A DNA stretch of 64,000 nt from CAVTWS01 sp963732655 (lineage in GTDB: Bacteria > Actinomycetota > Acidimicrobiia > Acidimicrobiales > SHLQ01). The position numbers and the translations under genes are program-made. Positions within the stretch are counted from its first letter, which is position 1, and each line of letters begins with the position of its first letter. Below are positions 58,436 to 64,000 of this stretch, in pieces. The stretch covers positions 310,001-374,000 of the forward strand of contig CAVTAI010000001.1 in assembly GCA_963732655.1 (NCBI GenBank), read 5' to 3'. The notes beneath the pieces were generated by a model. That model was not told the DNA's origin. It saw only the letters and a list, made by a program, of their open reading frames with translations, and did no database searches.

Positions 58436-59938
58436 ATGGATCGCCGCCTGACCTCGTTGACCGCCGGCATGGCCATTCCCTACGGCGGTGACCGCGTCAC
58501 CACCGTCACTGCCGAGCTCGCGAGCGCCTTCCGGCCGGGCGACCAGCTCGTGGTGGTCCAGGAGACCGGCGATCTGCTGCACGTCCGGAGCGATGTCGCG
58601 GCCTTGGTCGATCAGGTCGTCAACGCGGCACGCCGCGCCTTCGCGGATCTGGCTCGTTGCACTGACGAGCAGATCACTGCGTTCTACGAAGCGTTCGCGC
58701 GGCGACTGGCCGATGACGACGCCTTCGAGGCCATCGAGTCGGCCAACGCGGCGGACGTCGCCTCCGCTCGAGACCGGGGTCGATCGACGACCCGATTGGC
58801 CCTCTCGGAGTCCATGCGATCCGTCATGGTGGACGGGCTGCGGAGCTGGGCCATCTCTCCGGCCGGTCGACGGTCGGTCGTCGAACGGGTGGAGCACGAG
58901 GGATGGTCTGTCGAGCAGGTGCGCAGCCCGCTCGGCGTGGTCGGTTTCGTCTTCGAAGGCCGCCCCAACGTCTTCGCCGATGCCACCGGCGTCCTGAGGA
59001 CCGGGAACACCGTCGTGTTCCGCATCGGCAGCGACGCTCTCGGCACAGCTGAGGCCATCGTGCACCACGCCCTCGATCCTGCCCTGGCCGAGGCCGGCCT
59101 CCCCGCGGGAGCGGTTGGCCTGGTGGCGAGTCCGTCCCGCGCGGCCGGGTGGGCGCTGTTCGGGCATCCGGGCCTCTCGCTCGCCGTCGCTCGGGGCTCC
59201 GGCGAGGCCGTCGGGCAGCTCGGCGCCGTGGCCCGTCAGGCCGGCACGGCCGTGAGCCTGCACGGGACCGGCGGCGCGTGGCTCGTGGCAAGTCCGGACA
59301 CCGACGATCTGACCTTCGGCGCGGCTGTCCTCCACTCGCTCGATCGCAAGGTCTGCAACACCCTCAACGTGTGCTGCATCCCGCACGCCGCCGCGGATCG
59401 ACTCGTCCCGGTGTTCCTCGATGCCCTCGACGCAGCCGGTGCACGCCGTGGCGCGCCTGCTCGCCTCCACGTTGTGCGGGGCAGCGAGGGCGCCCTGCCG
59501 GCCGGCTGGCTCGATGCCACCATCGACGTCGCCCGGCCCGAGGGCCGGCGCACCGAGGCGCGCACCGACGTGGTCGAGATCGCCGCCCTGGCCACGGAGT
59601 GGGAATGGGAGGACAACCCCGAGGTCACGCTGATCCTCGTGGACGGTGTCGATCACGCGGTGGCACTGGCCAACGAGTGGTCCCCGCGGCTCGTGGCCTC
59701 ACTCGTCTCACCCCACGAACACGAACACGAACGATTCTGGGACTCGATCGACTCGCCCTTCGTCGGCAACGGCTTCACCCGGTGGGTCGATGGGCAGTTC
59801 GCCCTCGGCCGGCCCGAGCTCGGCCTGTCCAACTGGGAGCACGGCCGACTGTTCGCCAGGAGTGCCGTGCTGTCGGGCGATTCGGTGTTCACGGTGCGGA
59901 CACGCGCCCGACAGACCGATCCCGACCTGCACCGCTGA
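58436..59938 (+). CDS. proA: Glutamate-5-semialdehyde dehydrogenase-like, with N-terminal extension
   Basis: A 500-aa aldehyde dehydrogenase-superfamily protein of the ProA (gamma-glutamyl phosphate reductase) type, the second step of proline synthesis. The catalytic Cys is in 'LDRKVCNTLNVCCIP', with 'PLGVVGFVFEGRPNVFADATG' (the ProA 'IGVI-x-ESRPNV' block) and 'VHLHGTGG'-like 'VSLHGTGGAWLV'. ProA is usually about 415 aa; here the first ~70 residues ('GGDRVTTVTAELASAFRPGDQLVVVQETGDLLH') are extra. No proB is next to it. An alternative is a divergent member of the superfamily. Confidence 0.82.
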   Translation: MDRRLTSLTAGMAIPYGGDRVTTVTAELASAFRPGDQLVVVQETGDLLHVRSDVAALVDQVVNAARRAFADLARCTDEQITAFYEAFARRLADDDAFEAIESANAADVASARDRGRSTTRLALSESMRSVMVDGLRSWAISPAGRRSVVERVEHEGWSVEQVRSPLGVVGFVFEGRPNVFADATGVLRTGNTVVFRIGSDALGTAEAIVHHALDPALAEAGLPAGAVGLVASPSRAAGWALFGHPGLSLAVARGSGEAVGQLGAVARQAGTAVSLHGTGGAWLVASPDTDDLTFGAAVLHSLDRKVCNTLNVCCIPHAAADRLVPVFLDALDAAGARRGAPARLHVVRGSEGALPAGWLDATIDVARPEGRRTEARTDVVEIAALATEWEWEDNPEVTLILVDGVDHAVALANEWSPRLVASLVSPHEHEHERFWDSIDSPFVGNGFTRWVDGQFALGRPELGLSNWEHGRLFARSAVLSGDSVFTVRTRARQTDPDLHR

Positions 59939-59970
59939 ACCCGACGTTCGCTCACGTGCGGGTTCGGGTC

Positions 59971-59976
59971 TACGAT
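59971..59976 (+). promoter_or_regulatory. -10 box of the liv operon
   Basis: TACGAT, 12 nt before the GTG at 59989 and 8 nt before an ATG at 59985 that opens a 10-codon out-of-frame ORF. The ATG at 60010 (GAGGA at 59995-59999) is another possible LivF start. Confidence 0.45.
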
Positions 59977-59988
59977 GCCGGCTCATGA

Positions 59989-60879
59989 GTGACCGAGGAC
60001 ACACGCCGGATGTCTGATCCCGGCCCGAGCGACGCGCCAGCGGCCCCCGCCCAGGCCCGCGAGACTCTGCTCTCGGTCAACGAGGTCGACGTCGTGTATG
60101 GCGGGGTCATCCAGGCCCTGCGTGACATATCGCTCGAAGTTCGAGCCGGCGAGGTGGTCTCACTCGTCGGCGCCAACGGTGCCGGCAAGACCTCGCTGCT
60201 GAGAGCGATCACCGGTCTGCTCCCCCATCACAACGGTCGGGTCACGAGCGGGCGGATCCACCTCCGCGGCGACGACATCACCGGCCTCAGCTCCACCGCC
60301 ATCGTCAGCCGTGGCGTCGCCCTGTCGATGGAGGGCCGGCGCGTCTTCGCCGAGCTCTCGGTCGACGAGAACCTCCGCTCCGGCGCCCACACCGTCCGGG
60401 ATCGCCGATCGGTGCGACTCCGGGCCGATTCGATGATGGAGATGTTCCCGATCCTGGGTCAGCGACGCCATTCACAGGCCGGCTACCTGTCGGGCGGCGA
60501 GCAACAGATGCTGGCCATCGCCCGAGCCCTGATGAGCGGTCCTTCGCTGCTGCTCCTCGACGAGCCGTCGCTGGGTCTGGCACCGCTGATCGTGCAGCAG
60601 ATCTGGCAGATCATCGGTCGGGTCAACGCCGAGGGCACGACGGTCCTGCTCGTCGAGCAGAACGCGGCCATGGCCCTCTCCATCTCCGATCGGGCGTACG
60701 TGCTCGACACCGGACGACTGGCCAAGACGGGCACCGGGGCTGCGCTGCGCGACGACCCCGAGATCCGGGCGCTCTACCTGGGGATGGGCGAGGAAGGTAC
60801 TGGGCGGCGCAGCTACCGCTCCGACTTCCGGGCCCGCCAAGCCGCCCAACTGTCGAATCGGAAGGGCCCGACCCCATGA
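59989..60879 (+). CDS. livF: Branched-chain amino-acid ABC transporter ATPase LivF
   Basis: About 296 aa from GTG 59989; the ATG at 60010 (MSDPGPS) is an alternative. Walker A is GANGAGKTS, 'EGRRVFAELSVDENLRSG' is the typical LivF Q-loop neighbourhood, the signature is LSGGEQQM, Walker B 'LLLLDEPSLGLAPL', switch His replaced by the usual Gln in 'LLVEQN'. LivF and LivG energise uptake of leucine, isoleucine, valine or related ligands. Its stop overlaps livG (ATGA). The C-terminal ~30 residues are an extension. First gene of livF-G-H-M-K. Confidence 0.93.
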   Translation: MTEDTRRMSDPGPSDAPAAPAQARETLLSVNEVDVVYGGVIQALRDISLEVRAGEVVSLVGANGAGKTSLLRAITGLLPHHNGRVTSGRIHLRGDDITGLSSTAIVSRGVALSMEGRRVFAELSVDENLRSGAHTVRDRRSVRLRADSMMEMFPILGQRRHSQAGYLSGGEQQMLAIARALMSGPSLLLLDEPSLGLAPLIVQQIWQIIGRVNAEGTTVLLVEQNAAMALSISDRAYVLDTGRLAKTGTGAALRDDPEIRALYLGMGEEGTGRRSYRSDFRARQAAQLSNRKGPTP

Positions 60880-61655
60880 CCACCAGCCCGTTGCTCGAAG
60901 TCCAGGACATCACGTTGCGATTCGGTGGCCTCGACGTGCTCCGGGGGGTCTCGTTCTCCGTCGACGAGGGCCAGTTGGCCGCCTTGATCGGCCCCAACGG
61001 CGCCGGGAAGACGAGCCTCTTCAACTGCCTGAACGGCGTGTACATCCCGGCCGAAGGCTCGATCCGGCTCGCCGGCCAGGACCTCGTCGGCATGAAGCCC
61101 TCGCGCATCGCGCACTTGGGCCTGGCCCGCACGTTCCAGAATCTGGCCCTGTTCGGCAACCTCGACGTGGTCGACAACTTGATGCTCGGACGCCACCACA
61201 CCATGCGATCGGGCTTCCTGAGCGCCGCCGTGTGGCTCGGCCGGGCCAAGCGGGAGGACATCATCCACCGGCGACGATGTGCCGAGATCGTCGAGCTGCT
61301 CGACCTGGGCGAGTTCGCCGGCCGACCGGTGGGTCTGCTCCCCCACGGTGTCCAGAAGCGGATCGAGCTCGGCCGGGCGCTGGCCATGGACCCTCGCCTG
61401 CTCCTCCTCGACGAGCCGGCCGCCGGGCTCAACGCCGAGGAAACGGACCAGCTCGGCGAGATTGTCCTGCAGATCCAGCACGAGCTGTCGCTGAGCATGA
61501 TCCTGATCGAGCACGACATGCACATGGTGATGGATCTCGCGGAGAGGATCGTCGTGTTGAACTTCGGCGAGGTGATCGCCACTGGGATGCCCGCCGAGGT
61601 GGCCGCCGATCCCGCCGTGATCGCGGCGTACCTCGGAACGGCGGAGGTGGCCTGA
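60876..61655 (+). CDS. livG: Branched-chain amino-acid ABC transporter ATPase LivG
   Basis: A 259-aa ATPase. 'LRFGGLDVLRGVSFSVDEGQ', Walker A GPNGAGKTS, 'LARTFQNLALF' (Q-loop), 'LLPHGVQKRIELGRALAMDP' (LivG-type signature), 'LLLLDEPAAGLNAEE' Walker B and 'LIEHDMHMVMDLAERI' with the switch His are all visible. The end 'AAYLGT' is the usual LivG C-terminus. It overlaps livF by 4 nt and livH by 1 nt (TGATG). Confidence 0.94.
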   Translation: MTTSPLLEVQDITLRFGGLDVLRGVSFSVDEGQLAALIGPNGAGKTSLFNCLNGVYIPAEGSIRLAGQDLVGMKPSRIAHLGLARTFQNLALFGNLDVVDNLMLGRHHTMRSGFLSAAVWLGRAKREDIIHRRRCAEIVELLDLGEFAGRPVGLLPHGVQKRIELGRALAMDPRLLLLDEPAAGLNAEETDQLGEIVLQIQHELSLSMILIEHDMHMVMDLAERIVVLNFGEVIATGMPAEVAADPAVIAAYLGTAEVA

Positions 61656-62566
61656 TGGACAAGTTCCTCCAGCTGCTCGCCTCGGGGATCTCGCTCGGCG
61701 GCATCTACGCCCTCATCGCCCTGGGATTCGTGGTCATCTACAAGGCGACCAGCACGTTCAACTTCGCCCAAGGCGGGTTCGTGCTCCTCGGCACCTACCT
61801 GACCTACCAGTTCGGCAACGACGCCACCTGGGGCTGGCCCTTCTACCTCGCCCTGCTGGCCGCATGCGTCGTGATGGCCATCATCGCGGCCGTGATCGAG
61901 CGGGTGATCCTGCGGCGCATGATCGGCAAGCCGGCGTTCTCGGTCATCTTGGTGACGCTCGGCATCCTCTTGGTGATCGAGCAGCTGGTGCGGGCCACAT
62001 GGACCCAGCCGTCGTACGTGCTCGCCAACCCGTGGGGAACCAAGACAGTCGACCTCGGTGGCGTGATCATCGCCCACGCCGACATCTGGGCCGTGATCTT
62101 CACGGCCGTGTTGTTGGCGGCGTTCTTCGCCTTCTTCACCAAGAGCCGCACCGGTCTCGGTATGCGGGCCAGCGCCTTCGACCAGGAAGCGGCCTCGGCC
62201 CAAGGCATCAGCGTGGCCCGGTCGTTTCAACTCTCGTGGGCCATCGCCGGGGCCGTCGCGACTGTGGCCGGCGTCATGCTCACCGCCCGGCCGGGTTCCG
62301 GCGGCGCGTTGAGCCCGGGTCTCAGCTTCGTCGCTCTCCGGGCCTTTCCCGCCACCATCCTCGGAGGCCTGGACAGCCCCGGGGGCGCGGTCGCCGGCGG
62401 GGTCGCCGTCGGTGTCGCCGAGGTCATGGCGCGCGGCTATCTCGATGACAAGGCGTGGCTCCTCGGTGAGAACTTCGCCCAGGTGGTCCCGTACGTCGTG
62501 CTGGTACTGGTTCTGCTGTGGCGACCGAACGGTCTGTTCGGGACACGGGCGGTCGAACGGGTATGA
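61655..62566 (+). CDS. livH: Branched-chain amino-acid ABC transporter permease LivH
   Basis: A 303-aa inner-membrane permease with about eight hydrophobic segments. 'FLQLLASGISLGGIYALIALGFVVIYKATSTFNFAQGGFVLLG' (in pieces) is the LivH start; 'GLGMRASAFDQEAASAQGI' is the permease loop that couples to the ATPases and 'AFPATILGGLDSPGGAVAGG' the late-helix glycine block. ATG at 61655 overlaps the livG stop by 1 nt; its own stop overlaps livM (ATGA). The open frame upstream is out of frame with livG and not used. Confidence 0.93.
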   Translation: MDKFLQLLASGISLGGIYALIALGFVVIYKATSTFNFAQGGFVLLGTYLTYQFGNDATWGWPFYLALLAACVVMAIIAAVIERVILRRMIGKPAFSVILVTLGILLVIEQLVRATWTQPSYVLANPWGTKTVDLGGVIIAHADIWAVIFTAVLLAAFFAFFTKSRTGLGMRASAFDQEAASAQGISVARSFQLSWAIAGAVATVAGVMLTARPGSGGALSPGLSFVALRAFPATILGGLDSPGGAVAGGVAVGVAEVMARGYLDDKAWLLGENFAQVVPYVVLVLVLLWRPNGLFGTRAVERV

Positions 62567-63681
62567 GCGACGCCACCTCCTTCCGAGCCCTCGGCGGCAC
62601 CAACCGGCTTTTCGCGTCCCCGGCCGGGCGCGTCAGCGCCGTGGCGACGGCGATCGGCCTCGCCGTCATCCCGTTCTGGCTCGACAGCGACTTCTGGATG
62701 ACGACCATCGGGAACGCCGGGATCTTCGCCATTGCCGCCATCGGCCTGAACCTCCTGACCGGGTACGCCGGCCAGGTGTCCCTCGGTCACGCGGCGTTCT
62801 TGTCGATCGGCGGCTACACCGCGGTGTACTTCGGAAGCGACAAGGGTTGGCCACTCCCGGTGTGGCTGGTCGTCGTCGCCCTCGTCGGAGCCGCCGTCGG
62901 GGCCCTCGTCGGCCCGTTCGCCCTGCGTTTCAAAGGCAACTATCTGGTCGTCATCACGCTGGCCCTGCTGTTCATCACCGTCCATGTGCTGGAGAACTGG
63001 GACCGCTTCAGCGGCGGCTCCGACGGCAAGTCCGCGAGCGGTCTCGACATGTCGGTCGGACCGCTCGACTTCAACGAGCTGAGCGTGTTCGGCAAGGACT
63101 TCACCGAGTACCAGGGTCGCTACTACCTGGCCTGGCTGGTGTTCGGCCTCGTGCTACTCATCGCCCGCAACATCGTGCGCTCCCGTCCCGGCCGAGCCCT
63201 GCAAGCGATCCGCGACCGTGACATCGCCGCCGAAGTCGTCGGCGTCGACACCTCCCGGTACAAGGTCGCCGTCTTCGCCCTGTCGAGCGGCATGGCCACG
63301 ATGGCGGGCGGTCTCTACGCCTCGTCGATCCAGTTCCTCACGCCCGGTGATCCATCGTCACAGCTGTTCCTGTCGATCCGGTTCGTGGCCATCATCATCG
63401 TCGGCGGCCTGGGTTCGTTGTACGGCGTGATCATCGGGGCCATCCTGCTCGGCCCGCTGCCCAAGCTGCTCGAAGAGCACGCCAGCAAACTGGACTTCAC
63501 CGTGCCGCTGTTCGACGAGCCCCTCGTCCAGCGGACGGCGACCTCCCCCGGGCTGTTCAGTCCCGCCAGCCTGGCTGAGATCCTCTTCGGACTGCTGCTG
63601 ATCGGCTTCCTCATCTTCCAGCCTCGGGGGGTCGCCGGGCTCATCGAATCCGTGCGCAACCGCCTTCGGCGCACCACCTGA
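62563..63681 (+). CDS. livM: Branched-chain amino-acid ABC transporter permease LivM
   Basis: A 372-aa permease from ATG 62563 (MSDATSFRALGG). 'AIAAIGLNLLTGYAGQVSLGHAAFLSIGGYT' (pieces), 'GRALQAIRDRDIAAEVVGVDTSRYKV' (coupling loop) and 'IIIVGGLGSLYGVIIGA' are LivM hallmarks. It has about ten membrane segments and an insertion around residues 140-190 containing 'GGSDGKSASGLDM'. Overlaps livH by 4 nt. The substrate-binding gene follows 91 nt downstream. Confidence 0.94.
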   Translation: MSDATSFRALGGTNRLFASPAGRVSAVATAIGLAVIPFWLDSDFWMTTIGNAGIFAIAAIGLNLLTGYAGQVSLGHAAFLSIGGYTAVYFGSDKGWPLPVWLVVVALVGAAVGALVGPFALRFKGNYLVVITLALLFITVHVLENWDRFSGGSDGKSASGLDMSVGPLDFNELSVFGKDFTEYQGRYYLAWLVFGLVLLIARNIVRSRPGRALQAIRDRDIAAEVVGVDTSRYKVAVFALSSGMATMAGGLYASSIQFLTPGDPSSQLFLSIRFVAIIIVGGLGSLYGVIIGAILLGPLPKLLEEHASKLDFTVPLFDEPLVQRTATSPGLFSPASLAEILFGLLLIGFLIFQPRGVAGLIESVRNRLRRTT

Positions 63682-63736
63682 ACGGACAGTTCACGGGGCG
63701 TCACCGCCAACGGCCGGTCCACGAGTACTGTTGCGC

Positions 63737-63755
63737 CGCCGGTCCGTGACCGGCG
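63737..63755 (+). promoter_or_regulatory. 8-bp inverted repeat in the livM-livK gap
   Basis: CGCCGGTC-CGT-GACCGGCG, perfect 8-bp arms with a 3-nt loop, 17 nt before the livK ATG and just before its AGGAGGGG ribosome-binding site (63762-63769). It might stabilise the livK mRNA, attenuate it, or bind a regulator; periplasmic-binding genes are often expressed above the permeases. Confidence 0.5.
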
Positions 63756-63772
63756 CGACCCAGGAGGGGACC

Positions 63773-64000
63773 ATGTCCGCAACTCAACCAGGCATCCGCC
63801 GCGCGGCCCGCTGGCTGGCGTTGGGGCTCGCCTTCAGCCTCGTCGCTGCGGCCTGCGGCGACGACGACGACGACGTCGAGAGCTCCGACGTACCGGCTGA
63901 AACCACGACCGCCGCACCGACTGCAGATGACGGTGGTACCGACACCACCGAAACGACCACGCCCACCGACACCACCGAGACCACCGAAGCGCCGGTCGCT
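63773..64000 (+). CDS. livK: Substrate-binding lipoprotein of the liv transporter, N-terminal part
   Basis: ATG 63773 with AGGAGGGG upstream; the frame is open to the window end (76 codons). A lipoprotein signal peptide ends 'FSLVAAACGDDDDD', with the lipobox Cys followed by an acidic run, as in the binding protein at 14255, then a Thr/Asp/Glu-rich linker ('TETTTPTDTTETTEAP'). The ligand-binding domain lies beyond the window. Position directly after livFGHM makes it the cognate binding protein (family-1/type I periplasmic fold expected). Confidence 0.82.
   Translation, partial: MSATQPGIRRAARWLALGLAFSLVAAACGDDDDDVESSDVPAETTTAAPTADDGGTDTTETTTPTDTTETTEAPVA

Overview
The window is a 64-kb, densely coded, high-G+C stretch of an actinobacterial chromosome. 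Taxonomic evidence: a complete Pup-proteasome set (mpa, dop, pup, prcB, prcA, pafA, pafB, pafC), a fused F420-pathway FbiC, the helY-tatC-tatA block, DUF3151- and DUF4193-like proteins, and many genes with a TAnnnT -10 box only 6-10 nt before a GTG/ATG start (leaderless mRNAs). An Acidimicrobiia-type actinobacterium is a reasonable guess, but it is inference. Lysine is scarce and arginine abundant in the proteins. No tRNA, rRNA, CRISPR array, insertion sequence or prophage was seen.

Layout. 1-9.1 kb (mostly minus): GNAT fragment, two small proteins, a frameshifted ThyX-like protein, an M20 amidohydrolase, a lipid-kinase-like C-terminal domain, HelY, TatC, TatA/B and a zinc-ribbon protein. 9.3-18.2 kb: GDPD, signal peptidase I, pafC-pafB, a GNAT, a polar amino-acid ABC transporter and pafA. 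18.5-23.0 kb: one 1510-aa sortase-type surface protein, closed by a strong bidirectional terminator. 23.1-28.3 kb: proteasome operon prcA, prcB, pup, dop, mpa (transcribed right to left; dop and mpa each carry a frameshift). 28.6-34.0 kb: ferredoxin, trmI, TtuA/TtuB tRNA-thiolation pair, small membrane proteins, a Lon-N protein and dacB. 34.1-42.2 kb: desaturase, FIST protein, transketolase, transaldolase, HxlR regulator and FbiC (frameshifted). 42.2-49.3 kb: GlcDEF, a Cys-rich protein, a decayed RelE toxin and a McrB-like/McrC-like pair. 49.4-56.4 kb: RNase D, MobA, DUF3151, pyruvate kinase (3' frameshift), SirB1-like protein, a second GDPD and a lytic transglycosylase. 56.45-57.34 kb: no credible protein gene but dense RNA-like structure. 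57.3-64 kb: O-methyltransferase, VOC protein, ProA and a livF-G-H-M-K branched-chain amino-acid transporter.

Most noteworthy: (1) a candidate large structured RNA at about 56597-57270, with a promoter and a perfect CRP-type site (TGTGA-N6-TCACA) upstream; (2) an McrB-like AAA+ ATPase coupled to a lysine-free McrC-like partner with no visible nuclease motif, next to a decaying RelE toxin; (3) two ubiquitin-like small proteins, Pup (GGQ end) and a TtuB-type protein (GGAGG end), within 6 kb; (4) six reading-frame breaks in otherwise intact genes, mostly in G/C-rich runs, which look more like residual assembly indels than biology and should be resolved first; (5) repeat pairs sitting inside divergent promoter regions (pafB/GNAT and SirB1/GDPD).
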